From the NCBI RefSeq assembly GCF_014168535.1, contig NZ_CP060007.1, positions 1,612,001 to 1,676,000 on the forward strand: 64,000 nt of DNA, written 5' to 3'. The notes below the pieces were generated by a model. That model was not told the DNA's origin, ran no database searches, and was given only the letters and a program-made list of their open reading frames with translations. Origin of the DNA: Lacibacter sediminis. Lineage in GTDB: Bacteria > Bacteroidota > Bacteroidia > Chitinophagales > Chitinophagaceae. Made by a program: the position numbers and the translations under genes. Position 1 is the stretch's first letter; each line of letters opens with the position of its first letter. Shown here one piece after another: positions 53,051-63,023 of this stretch.

Positions 53051-53074
53051 CCAGGAGCGGTGCAACGCCCCTGG
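53051..53074 (+). promoter_or_regulatory. Leader hairpin before SusC 2
   Basis: A 9-bp stem CCAGGAGCG / CGCCCCTGG (one mismatch) with a 6-nt loop, 42 nt after the FecR stop and ~70 nt before the SusC ATG. It has an A run upstream and no T tail, so it is an mRNA leader structure rather than a terminator. I have the impression that similar hairpins precede SusC genes after FecR genes in related bacteria. Confidence 0.5.
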
Positions 53075-53142
53075 AGAATATGCCTAGGTATTCATTCTCA
53101 ATCGACCAGGATTGCTTAACAAAACCTAAACCTTACAAAAGT

Positions 53143-56100
53143 ATGCAAAACTTTGTATGTAGTAATGCCATGCCCAGATCATGGGTCATTCCGCCAAAAC
53201 TACTTCTGATTATGAAGCTGACGATTGTATTTATGATTGCTGTTGCGTTGCAGGTGAGTGCCACCGGCTATGGACAGAAGATCAACATTTCAGAACAGAA
53301 TGTGCCGTTGGAGAAAATCTTCAAGCTCATTAAAAAGCAAAGCGGCTACGGTTTTTTCTATGAGAATGTACTCATTGAAAAGGCCGGGAAAGTATCCGTT
53401 AATCTTAAAAATGCAAGCATCACACAAGTGCTTGATTCCTGTTTAGCAGGTCAGGGACTTACTTACGAAATTGTTGATCGTACCATTGCAATTAAACGCA
53501 AAGACGGCAACAGTGCTCCAATACCCATACCAATTCCTCAAATAGATATTACAGGTATAGTAAAAGATGCCGAGAACAATCCAATTGTGGGAGTATCTGT
53601 TACAGTTATTGGCGAAAACGTTGGAACTGCAACAAGTGCTACCGGAAGTTTCAGCATACAGGTTGCAAAAGGAGCGGTACTGCGTTTCAGTTTTGTGGGT
53701 TACGAAACAAGAGAAATAACAGTAAAAGATGCGAACGTTATTAATGTAACCTTGAAACTTCTTCCTGCATCATTGAATGATGTGGTAATAGTTGGTTACG
53801 GATCGCAACGCAAAGCGTCGGTAACGGGTGCAGTAACAACAGTAAGTGGAAGAGAAATTCTGCGTTCACCAACTTCAAACGTAACAAACAGTTTGATTGG
53901 AAGGCTTACCGGTTTATCTGCTGTGCAACGCAGCGGTCAGCCCGGTAACAATGAAGCCCTCATCAATATTCGTGGTTCTGCAACTTACAATAACAATGCA
54001 GCGATAGTTGTGGTCGATGGAGTTGAGCGTGCAGGGTTTGGCGATATTGATCCAAACGAAATTGAAACAGTTACTGTGTTAAAAGATGCTGCATCAACAG
54101 CAGTGTTTGGTATTAAAGGTGCAAATGGTGTAATTGTTATTACAACAAAATCAGGCAGAGAAGGTAAACCACGTATCTCTTACAGTGGTAATGTGAGTTT
54201 TCAAACATACACAGGTATTCCAAAAGCAATGAGTGCATATGATAACGCATTATTGATCAATGAAGCCAATCGTAATGATGGGTTAACTGAAACGTGGACA
54301 CAGGATGAACTGCAGAAATTCAAAGATGGTTCTGATCCATTGGGCTATCCTGATGTGAACTGGTTTGATTATTTAACAAGAAAAGTATTTCCGCAAACAC
54401 AACACAACTTAAGTATCAGCGGTGGTACTAAAGTGATCAAGTATTTTGCATCGATTGGTTATTTGTTTGAAGATGGTATCTTCAAAAAATTCGAATCGCC
54501 ATTTGGATTTAAAACCACACCTTCTTACAGCCGTTATAATTTCAGAACCAATGTTGACTTTACATTGAGTAAAGATCTGCAGATCGGTGTTCGATTAGGA
54601 GGCAAGCTCGGTAGCCGTTACCAACCGGCTGGTTTACGTTCAGGTTCCGGTTCTTTTTCGTATGATAATATTGAAGCGATGATCTCAAGGATTTTACAAA
54701 CACCTTCGTTCGCCTATCCTGTGATGTTGCCTGATGGACGTATTGCACAAAATCCAAATGTTGGTACAAATATCTGGAATCCTTATGCGGTAATTACACG
54801 TTGGGGAACCCGTGAAGATGACAGTAATACATTGGAAAGTACATTTAACTTAAATTATAAACTGGATGCTGTAACCAAGGGCTTGAGTTTTAAAACAGTA
54901 TTTGGTTATGATTCTTATTTCTCCAGTAATGTAAGAAGAAACGCAGTGTGGGCAGCTTATGTCATTAATCGTCAAACGAAAGAAGTTACATTGTCGCCCG
55001 ACAGACCACGTGATGAACCATTGAGTGGTTTGATTTCTTCGTATGATGGTTTGATCAGTTCGAACTTACAAACCGGATTTAATTACGACCGCACATTTGG
55101 TGAACATGCATTTACCGGGTTGCTGTTAGCTACACGTCAATTGATCAATCAACAGGGTTCAGGTTTGAATGCACCGCCAAGAGCATCACAAGGTTTAGTG
55201 GGAAGAATTACCTATAACCTCAGCAAAAAATATTTTGTTGAATTCAATGCAGCATATAACGGATCGGAACAATTTGCAAAAGGAAAGCAGTATGGTTTCT
55301 TCCCTGCTGTATCTGCAGGCTGGACATTAAGCAAAGAAAATTTCATGCAGAATGTTTTGTGGGTAACGAATTTGAAAATACGTGGATCGTATGGTATTGT
55401 GGGTAACGATAAATTGAATACACGCTTTCTGTTTTTAGATAATTTCTCACAGATTTCCGGTGGCCTATCAACCGATCCCGTTTATTCAAGACCGGGTACA
55501 GGTGTGCAGTTTGGTTTGCCAACATCATTGGTGAATTACCAGGTAGTGGTACCTACTTCTTTTGGCAATCCTGATGTTACCTGGGAAAAAGGTACAAAGC
55601 GAAATATTGGTCTTGAAGCAAGTTTGTTTAATTCATCATTGTCAATTGTTGTAGATCTGTTTGATGAAAACAGGGTTGATATCTTAACCAATCGTTCTTC
55701 CGGCCTTCAAACATACGGGCAAACTTATCCTGCGTTGAATATCGGTCGTGTATATAACAAAGGCTATGAAGTGGAAGTAGACTATCGTAGAAACACACGC
55801 AACATCAGTTGGGGCATATCTGCACAAATCTCTTATGCACGTAATAAAATTATCAGCCGAGATGAGCCGCCGGGTCGTCCTGATTATTTGAAACAGGAAG
55901 GTAAACCTGTTGGTCAGTTCTTTGGGTTTCTCTCCGATGGTTTTTATTCATCGCTTGATGATATTGCTAACTCTCCCACCAACACATTGGGCAAACCCAT
56001 ACCGGGCGATCTGAAATATAAAGATTATAACAACGATGGGAAAATTGATGCAGATGATGTGGTGCCAATTGGTTATTCACGAACGCCTGAATACATCTAT

Positions 56101-56574
56101 AGTTTTTCTCCGTCGATCAGTTATAAAGGCGTTTCCTTAAGCATTTTATTTCAAGGTGTTGCCAATGTAAGTTCTGATGTGATCTTATCTGAACAGAATA
56201 ATGGTCAGCAGATGTATGAATTTCAAAAAGGCAGATGGACAGCAGATAAAGCAGCAGAAGCTACATGGCCTGCATTGCACTCAAGGGGAAATGCATACAT
56301 CAGCTATCGATTGAACGATTTTATTTTACAGGATGCATCGTATTTAAAGATCAGGAACATCGAGTTGTCATGGAACCTGCCAAAGAGTTGGTTGAGTGCT
56401 ATGAAGATCGAAGGGTTGCGAATATACGTGACAGGACAGAATCTATTTACATGGACGAAGTATAAAATGTATTTAGATCCTGAGAATATCAATCTGTCGA
56501 ATACTGATTTTTCCAAACAGTCAATTTACCCCACATCGAGGATTTACAACTTCGGGGTTAATCTTCAACTTTAA
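53143..56574 (+). CDS. SusC-family TonB-dependent transporter with STN signalling domain
   Basis: The ATG at 53143 gives ~1143 aa; the open frame starts at 53080. After the signal (IVFMIAVALQVSATGYGQ) comes an STN domain (NVPLEKIFKLIKKQSGYGFF, ITQVLDSCLAG) that contacts the FecR protein. Then a regulatory-like domain (ITGIVKDAENNPIVGVSVTV), TonB-box region VIVGYGSQRKASVTG, plug (ANGVIVITTKSGREG) and barrel, ending FGVNLQL. It both imports glycan and reports its presence to sigma/FecR. Confidence 0.96.
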   Translation: MQNFVCSNAMPRSWVIPPKLLLIMKLTIVFMIAVALQVSATGYGQKINISEQNVPLEKIFKLIKKQSGYGFFYENVLIEKAGKVSVNLKNASITQVLDSCLAGQGLTYEIVDRTIAIKRKDGNSAPIPIPIPQIDITGIVKDAENNPIVGVSVTVIGENVGTATSATGSFSIQVAKGAVLRFSFVGYETREITVKDANVINVTLKLLPASLNDVVIVGYGSQRKASVTGAVTTVSGREILRSPTSNVTNSLIGRLTGLSAVQRSGQPGNNEALINIRGSATYNNNAAIVVVDGVERAGFGDIDPNEIETVTVLKDAASTAVFGIKGANGVIVITTKSGREGKPRISYSGNVSFQTYTGIPKAMSAYDNALLINEANRNDGLTETWTQDELQKFKDGSDPLGYPDVNWFDYLTRKVFPQTQHNLSISGGTKVIKYFASIGYLFEDGIFKKFESPFGFKTTPSYSRYNFRTNVDFTLSKDLQIGVRLGGKLGSRYQPAGLRSGSGSFSYDNIEAMISRILQTPSFAYPVMLPDGRIAQNPNVGTNIWNPYAVITRWGTREDDSNTLESTFNLNYKLDAVTKGLSFKTVFGYDSYFSSNVRRNAVWAAYVINRQTKEVTLSPDRPRDEPLSGLISSYDGLISSNLQTGFNYDRTFGEHAFTGLLLATRQLINQQGSGLNAPPRASQGLVGRITYNLSKKYFVEFNAAYNGSEQFAKGKQYGFFPAVSAGWTLSKENFMQNVLWVTNLKIRGSYGIVGNDKLNTRFLFLDNFSQISGGLSTDPVYSRPGTGVQFGLPTSLVNYQVVVPTSFGNPDVTWEKGTKRNIGLEASLFNSSLSIVVDLFDENRVDILTNRSSGLQTYGQTYPALNIGRVYNKGYEVEVDYRRNTRNISWGISAQISYARNKIISRDEPPGRPDYLKQEGKPVGQFFGFLSDGFYSSLDDIANSPTNTLGKPIPGDLKYKDYNNDGKIDADDVVPIGYSRTPEYIYSFSPSISYKGVSLSILFQGVANVSSDVILSEQNNGQQMYEFQKGRWTADKAAEATWPALHSRGNAYISYRLNDFILQDASYLKIRNIELSWNLPKSWLSAMKIEGLRIYVTGQNLFTWTKYKMYLDPENINLSNTDFSKQSIYPTSRIYNFGVNLQL

Positions 56575-56585
56575 AATGAGTTCAA

Positions 56586-58244
56586 ATGAAAGCTGCTATA
56601 TATATATCATTGAACGTGTTGTTCCTGTTTTGCTTTGCTTCCTGCACCAAGAACTTTCTTGACAGAGCTCCAAGCGTAAACCTTTCAGAAGAAAAGATAT
56701 TTGCCGATCCTGTATTGGCATCACAATATTCTGATAATGCCTACAATCATTTAATTGACGAGTATGCACGTTTTAATGCACACCGTGGTATTACCGGCCA
56801 GGCTGCAGATGAAGCGGTATCCGGCAACAACGAAATATCCATCCGTACATTAACAAACGGTACTTATCATGATCATTACGAAAGAGGCGGAGCATCCTTA
56901 AATGATATTGGTGATGTTTGGTCGAGAGCTTATGCAGGTATTCGTGTAACAAATACCATGTTGGCAAAGATGGATAATGTTCCATGGACAGTAAATCAAT
57001 CGCCTGACAGAATTAAAGGAGAAATGTATTTCATCCGTGCATTTCTATATTTTGAATTGATCAAGCGATTTGGTGGTGTGATCATTGTAGACAAAGTATA
57101 TGGTCCGAATGAGGATATTGATTTGCCAAGAAATACGTACACAGAATGTGTGAATTTTATTTTAGCTGATCTTGAGAAAGCCGAACCATTATTGCCGGAT
57201 GATTATCCGCAATCAAATTATGGCCGTGCAACAAATGGTGCTGCAAAAGCACTCAGGTCCCGTTTATTATTATTTGCTGCGAGCCGTTTGAATAATGAAA
57301 CAAATGATTTAACGAAGTGGGCTGCCGCAGCTGCTGCTGCTAAATCATTGATTGATTTGAACCGTTATTCATTGCAGGCAACGTATACAGATATTCTCAA
57401 CGTAACAACATCTCCTGAATACATCATGATCAAGATCAGGGGACCAAGAACAATCGATGGGTTTCTGTTAGACTTTGCCATGTCGCCCGGTTCCGGTGGT
57501 GCACAGGGCCAACTGAACCCAACACAAAATCATGTTGATCTCTACGAAATGAAACCAACAGGTTTGCTTCCAGCTGATCCTGCATCAGGTTACGATCCGC
57601 AAAATCCATATGCAAACCGTGATCCCCGTTTTTATGCCAATATCTTATACAATGATGCACCATGGCAGGGTAGAAGAATACAAATGTGGAGTGGAGGCAG
57701 AGATTATCTTACTGGTAATGTTACGTACACAGCTACCCGTTATTACAGCAGAAAATTGTGGCCAGAGCCATACATCAGAAACGTAGCAGGAACAGCCGTA
57801 CTTAATTATATTCATTTCCGTTATGCAGAAATTTTATTGAATTATGCGGAAGCGCAAAATGAAGCAGTAGGTCCGGATGCATCGGTATATGATGCCATTA
57901 ACCAGATACGTGCAAGAACAAGTGTGGCCATGCCGCCATTACCTGCAGGTTTAACACAGGCGCAGATGCGTCAACGTATCCGTAACGAACGTGCAGTGGA
58001 ACTGGCGTTTGAAGATTTCCGTTGGTACGACATTATGCGTTGGAAGGCCGGGCCTGAAATTGTTGCACAACCCATGTATGGGATGAATGTAGTGCGTAAC
58101 AGCAACGGCACATTTACTTATAACAAAGAGTTGTTACCTGCCAACATGCAAAAGGTGTACTTAGATTATATGCATCGTTATCCCATTCCACGGAACGAGA
58201 TATTCAAGAGTAAAGGCATCTTATTGCAAAACACGGGATGGTAA
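56586..58244 (+). CDS. SusD/RagB-family lipoprotein 2
   Basis: 552 aa. Lipoprotein signal (FLFCFASCTKNFL), SusD-like TPR region (GEMYFIRAFLYFELIKRFGGV, ADLEKAEPLLPDDYPQ) and the C-terminal RNERAVELAFEDFRWYDIMRWKAG. It starts 11 nt after SusC 2 and should form a pair with it. Confidence 0.95.
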   Translation: MKAAIYISLNVLFLFCFASCTKNFLDRAPSVNLSEEKIFADPVLASQYSDNAYNHLIDEYARFNAHRGITGQAADEAVSGNNEISIRTLTNGTYHDHYERGGASLNDIGDVWSRAYAGIRVTNTMLAKMDNVPWTVNQSPDRIKGEMYFIRAFLYFELIKRFGGVIIVDKVYGPNEDIDLPRNTYTECVNFILADLEKAEPLLPDDYPQSNYGRATNGAAKALRSRLLLFAASRLNNETNDLTKWAAAAAAAKSLIDLNRYSLQATYTDILNVTTSPEYIMIKIRGPRTIDGFLLDFAMSPGSGGAQGQLNPTQNHVDLYEMKPTGLLPADPASGYDPQNPYANRDPRFYANILYNDAPWQGRRIQMWSGGRDYLTGNVTYTATRYYSRKLWPEPYIRNVAGTAVLNYIHFRYAEILLNYAEAQNEAVGPDASVYDAINQIRARTSVAMPPLPAGLTQAQMRQRIRNERAVELAFEDFRWYDIMRWKAGPEIVAQPMYGMNVVRNSNGTFTYNKELLPANMQKVYLDYMHRYPIPRNEIFKSKGILLQNTGW

Positions 58245-58276
58245 TATTTTGCTGTAAACCAAATCAACTTCTACAA

Positions 58277-61200
58277 ATGAAATCATATTACGTTCTCTAT
58301 ACAATTTTCTGTTTTGTTCTGTTGGGAACAAACAGTTATGCACAAGTGCCTGGCACACAAATAAAAGCAAGGGGTGTACTGCTTGATCAAAATAACAAAC
58401 CTGTTCCCGGTGTTTCTATTCTGGTTCAGGAAAAAACATCAGGTATCGAATCAGCAACAGACGGTTCGTTTACAATTGAATGTTCCAGTAATGATATTCT
58501 GATTTTTCAAAAGCCTGGCTTTAATACCATTTCACGACTTGCAATGGATATTACAGGTGTCAATATTTCAATGACGCCGAGTTTGATTGAAGCTACTGAT
58601 AAAGATGATGTGTTTATTCCCTTTGGTATTCGCAAGAAGAGAGCCGTTACAGGTTCCATCAGCAATATTAAAGGCGACGAGTTGCCCCAGTTGCCGCTTT
58701 CAACATTGAACAATGTATTGTCAGGTCGCATTCCCGGTTTATATGTAAAGCAAACCGGTACAAGACCAGGTAGTGATGATGCGACGTTTTTAATCAGAGG
58801 TCGATCTTCCTACAACAGCAGTCAAACCCCATTGGTATTGGTTGATGGTGTGGAGCGTGATTTTGTAAATATGGATCTCAAAGAAATTGAAGGTATCAGT
58901 ATTTTAAAAGATGCTGCATCATTAGCATGGTATGGAATGGCAGGAGCAAATGGAGTTATTTATGTAACAACAAAAAGAGGAAGTGCCTCTTCAACAAAAG
59001 TTTCGTTTGATGTGCAGGGTGGTGTGCAAACACCACAGGATATGACGAGCCCATTGGATTCTTATACCTACGGAACATTGTATAATCAGGCATTAGCAAA
59101 TGATGGCAATACGCCACGATACAGCCAGGCCGATCTGGATGGTTACAAAGCAGGCACCGATTTATATCGTTACCCCAATAACAATTTTGTAAAAGATTTT
59201 ATTAAACCTGCTGCGCCGGTACAACGTTATGTTGCAACCATTAGTGGTGGTAATGCCTTTGCACGTTATTTCACCTTGCTTAGTTTTTACAACCAAGATG
59301 GTTTGTATAAAGGAGCGGATAACAGTCAGTACAGCGGCAATACAAATTACAAGCGTTATAACTTCAGAACCAATCTCGATATCCATATCAATAAATCACT
59401 CGATGTGCAAATGGATGTTGGCGGACGTGTAGAAAATCTTCGCTATCCGAACTCAGGTAATGCAACATTCCTGTCAACAATTTTCGGCACACCACCTAAT
59501 GCGTTTCCTGTTTACAATGCCGATGGCACATACGGTGGGAGTGCATTGTTTCGTAACAATCCAAAAGCAATGTTATCGGAGAATGGAAATTATACCGATC
59601 TCTACCGTACGTTATTGGCTACACTCAACGTAAAACATAAACTTGATTTTATTACAAAAGGATTGTCAGCGAATGCATTTTACACCTATGATATAACAGG
59701 TTTGTTTCAATCAGGATTTACACAATCGTACGAGGTGTATGAAGTGTCGTCGTCAGGTACCGCAACACGTTTTGGTAATGCAGCACCTTTGAATTACAGA
59801 TCAACAACCTTTAGTGGTAACCTGCGTAATAATGAATTCTGGGGCGGGCTCGATTACGACCGCACATTCGGTAACAATAGTTTTAAAGCATCTTCAAGAT
59901 TTCAAAGTTTTGTAAGTGCACAACCGGGTAGACTCGATAATACCCGACTCAATTTTGCTAACAGACTTTCATATAATTTTAAGCAACGCTACTTTGCTGA
60001 TGTGGTTGCTTCGTATTCCGGTTCGCAAAGTTTTGCACCCGGTAAACAATATGGCTGGTTCCCCGCAGCATCTGCCGGTTGGATTATTTCAGAAGAAAAA
60101 TTCTTACAGTCTGTTAAGTTCCTCGATTATTTTAAACTCAGGGGTTCTATCGGTTTAACCGGTAATGATGCACTTAATGAGCGTCGCTATGCTTACAGAG
60201 ACTATTTTTCAAGAGGTGGTACACAATATGTATTCGGAACCGGATACAATGCAGTATCGAATACAACACAGGTTAGTTTGGGAAATACTGATCTTACATG
60301 GGAGAAATTTCAGAAGATGAGTGTTGGGTTCGACAGCAGGTTATTCAATCAGTCGTTGAATGTAACATTCGAATATTTTTATGAAAAGAGTACAGATCTT
60401 CTTACTGATGCATTGTTGCCGAATATTCTCGGCCAGGACCTTGTACGTGTAAACGAAGGTTCTGCACAGTATAAAGGATATGAAGGTTCTCTTGCTTATC
60501 ACAAATCATTTGGCAAAGTGCATTTGTCAGTGAATGCGAATTACACACATGTAACCAATAAGGTGTTAGCTATTAATGAAGAAGCAGGTTTGCCTGCTTA
60601 TCAAAAACAACTCGGAAGTATCATTGGTGGTGTTATTCAGGGAGGTGGGCTTGTACGTTCGATGTTGATTGCAGAAGGTATTTTTCAAACAGAGCAGGAA
60701 ATTGCAGCAGCACCAGTACAAAAACTCGCCGGTAGTGTAAAGCCGGGTGATATCCGTTACAAAGATGTGAATGGAGATGGTGTAATTGATAATCTTGATT
60801 TTGTAATGACAGATTATTCAGATATACCTGATACCTATTATGGTTTTGGGGCACAGTTAAGAGCAGGTGGTTTTGATCTGGCACTTCAATTCCAAGGTGT
60901 GATGGGTCGCACGATACAGATCAACGATCTCATTAATTCCGGAAGTGTGAACACAGGTTTCATCAATCAATTTGGTGTAGATGCATGGACCGAAACAAAT
61001 AAATCAACAGCCATTTATCCACGCTTAACGATTGTGGACAGAGGGAATAATACAGCCAACTCTACTTTTTGGTTACGCTCCGGCGATTACCTGCGTTTGA
61101 AAACTGCAGAGCTTGGTTATACACTGAATCCGCAATTGTTGAAACGTATGAAATTAACCAACTGCCGGTTTTATGTAACAGGATTTAACATCTTCACCTT

Positions 61201-61309
61201 TAGTAAAGTGAATGATCTGCCGATAGATCCTGAAATTCCTACATCAGGTTACGGCTCAAACTATCCTTACATCAAAACATTTGCAGCAGGGGTAACTGTT
61301 AATTTTTAA
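58277..61309 (+). CDS. SusC-family TonB-dependent transporter 3, no STN domain
   Basis: The ATG at 58277 gives ~1010 aa with a signal peptide (IFCFVLLGTNSYAQ); the frame opens at 58238 inside SusD 2. It goes straight to the regulatory-like domain (KARGVLLDQNNKPVPGVSILV). The usual VVVGYG stretch is replaced by VFIPFGIRKKRAVTGS. Plug (SLAWYGMAGANGVIYVTTKRG) and barrel follow, ending TFAAGVTVNF. It lacks the STN domain, so it cannot signal to FecR by that route. Confidence 0.95.
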   Translation: MKSYYVLYTIFCFVLLGTNSYAQVPGTQIKARGVLLDQNNKPVPGVSILVQEKTSGIESATDGSFTIECSSNDILIFQKPGFNTISRLAMDITGVNISMTPSLIEATDKDDVFIPFGIRKKRAVTGSISNIKGDELPQLPLSTLNNVLSGRIPGLYVKQTGTRPGSDDATFLIRGRSSYNSSQTPLVLVDGVERDFVNMDLKEIEGISILKDAASLAWYGMAGANGVIYVTTKRGSASSTKVSFDVQGGVQTPQDMTSPLDSYTYGTLYNQALANDGNTPRYSQADLDGYKAGTDLYRYPNNNFVKDFIKPAAPVQRYVATISGGNAFARYFTLLSFYNQDGLYKGADNSQYSGNTNYKRYNFRTNLDIHINKSLDVQMDVGGRVENLRYPNSGNATFLSTIFGTPPNAFPVYNADGTYGGSALFRNNPKAMLSENGNYTDLYRTLLATLNVKHKLDFITKGLSANAFYTYDITGLFQSGFTQSYEVYEVSSSGTATRFGNAAPLNYRSTTFSGNLRNNEFWGGLDYDRTFGNNSFKASSRFQSFVSAQPGRLDNTRLNFANRLSYNFKQRYFADVVASYSGSQSFAPGKQYGWFPAASAGWIISEEKFLQSVKFLDYFKLRGSIGLTGNDALNERRYAYRDYFSRGGTQYVFGTGYNAVSNTTQVSLGNTDLTWEKFQKMSVGFDSRLFNQSLNVTFEYFYEKSTDLLTDALLPNILGQDLVRVNEGSAQYKGYEGSLAYHKSFGKVHLSVNANYTHVTNKVLAINEEAGLPAYQKQLGSIIGGVIQGGGLVRSMLIAEGIFQTEQEIAAAPVQKLAGSVKPGDIRYKDVNGDGVIDNLDFVMTDYSDIPDTYYGFGAQLRAGGFDLALQFQGVMGRTIQINDLINSGSVNTGFINQFGVDAWTETNKSTAIYPRLTIVDRGNNTANSTFWLRSGDYLRLKTAELGYTLNPQLLKRMKLTNCRFYVTGFNIFTFSKVNDLPIDPEIPTSGYGSNYPYIKTFAAGVTVNF

Positions 61310-61332
61310 TCATGCCTAATAAGTTGTCAATT

Positions 61333-63012
61333 ATGAATAAATATATTTTCCAATTCGGTCTCATCATCCTCCTTGCTTTCTCGGCAGGTTGTAAAAAGAA
61401 TGTTTTACAGGATGGAAGTACAACAGAAGGGAACATTACCGAAGAGCAGGTGTGGGGTAATGATAGTTATGCCAGAGGATTTTTGAATAATGCCTATTTC
61501 AATGTGCCTTCAGGTTTTGATCTGGATGGCGATGGTGCTATGCTGGCTTCAGCCAGTGATGAAGCTGTAAACTCCAATGCAAATTCATCGATCAATATTA
61601 TTAATAACGGAACCTGGAGCTCACTGCGTACGTTCGATAATGTTTACAGCAGTATGTATGATGGTTTGCGAAAAGTAAATCTGTTTCTCGTAAAAGTTCC
61701 TACTGCAGTGATTATTCCTACAGCTGAGTTAACAACAATGACCAATGCTGATACAGGATTTGTTGCGCAGATAAAACGTTTACAAGGTGAAGCATATTTT
61801 CTCCGTGCAATGTTTCATTTTGAATTGGTAAAGCGTTACGGTGCTGTTACATTGGCTACAAGAGTATTTGAACGTACAGAAGATCTCAACTTACCAAAGA
61901 ATACGTTCGAAGAATGTGTGGCACAAGTGGTAAAAGATTGCGATTCTGCTATTGCATTACTTCCCACCTGGACCCAATCGTGGAGTGCTGCCAATCGGGG
62001 AAGAGCAACAAAAACTGCGGCATTAGCTTTGCGATCAAGAATGTTATTGTATGCTGCAAGTCCGTTGTATAACACAACGAATGATGTAAGCAAATGGCAA
62101 CTGGCAGCGAATACAGCAAAGGCCTTGATTGATTCAAATAAACACCAACTTATTTCTCCTTATACCAACATCTTTAATTTTGGTGCAGCAGCTTATAACA
62201 ATGAAGTGATTTTTGCAACACAGGCATCCAACAGAAATGATATTGAGATCAATAATGCGCCTATCAGTTATGATGGTGCAAGAGGCCGCACAAATCCTAT
62301 TCAGGAATTTGTAGATGCGTTTGAAATGACGAATGGCAAAACAATCACTGATCCTACTTCAGGATATAATCCTAACAACCCCTACAATGCACGTGATCCA
62401 CGTCTTGCATTGACTGTTAATTACAACACACGTGTATTTAAAGGTCGTGCTGTAGAAACATTTGTTGGTGGTAACGATGGGTTGAACAGAAATACCAACG
62501 CCACACGTACCGGTTATTATATGCGTAAATTTTTAAGCGAAGCAGTCACATGGAATCAGGCATCGAATACCAGTGCAAGACGCCCCTGGGTTTTGTTTCG
62601 CTATGCAGAAGTATTGCTCAACTATGCAGAAGCACTCAACGAAGCACAGGGACCGGTTGCTGATGTGTATACAAATGTAAATCGTGTTCGTGCACGTTCA
62701 GGTGTGGCCATGCCTGCATTGCCTGCCGGTTTAACGAAAGATCAGATGCGCCTACGTATCCAAAACGAACGCAGAATTGAATTGTGTTTTGAAGGTCACC
62801 GTTTCTTTGATGTACGTCGTTGGAAATTGGGCGAAGCCTTATTAAATACACCTGTAACAGGTATGCGTATTACAAAAGATGCGAATAACGTATTGCAATA
62901 CGAACGTTTCCAGGTAGAGAACAGAGTATTTCTTGCAAGGAATTATCTCTATCCATTTTCACAAAACGATATTAACCGCCAACCGGCATTGATTCAAAAC
63001 ACAGGCTACTAA
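61333..63012 (+). CDS. SusD/RagB-family lipoprotein 3
   Basis: The ATG at 61333 gives ~559 aa with lipoprotein signal (LIILLAFSAGCKKN); the earlier ATG at 61312 is possible. SusD features: AYFLRAMFHFELVKRYGAV and RNERRIELCFEGHRFFDVRRWKLG-type end. It pairs with the SusC at 58277 and resembles SusD 2, so the two pairs probably arose by duplication. Confidence 0.95.
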   Translation: MNKYIFQFGLIILLAFSAGCKKNVLQDGSTTEGNITEEQVWGNDSYARGFLNNAYFNVPSGFDLDGDGAMLASASDEAVNSNANSSINIINNGTWSSLRTFDNVYSSMYDGLRKVNLFLVKVPTAVIIPTAELTTMTNADTGFVAQIKRLQGEAYFLRAMFHFELVKRYGAVTLATRVFERTEDLNLPKNTFEECVAQVVKDCDSAIALLPTWTQSWSAANRGRATKTAALALRSRMLLYAASPLYNTTNDVSKWQLAANTAKALIDSNKHQLISPYTNIFNFGAAAYNNEVIFATQASNRNDIEINNAPISYDGARGRTNPIQEFVDAFEMTNGKTITDPTSGYNPNNPYNARDPRLALTVNYNTRVFKGRAVETFVGGNDGLNRNTNATRTGYYMRKFLSEAVTWNQASNTSARRPWVLFRYAEVLLNYAEALNEAQGPVADVYTNVNRVRARSGVAMPALPAGLTKDQMRLRIQNERRIELCFEGHRFFDVRRWKLGEALLNTPVTGMRITKDANNVLQYERFQVENRVFLARNYLYPFSQNDINRQPALIQNTGY

Positions 63013-63023
63013 AATCTATTTCA

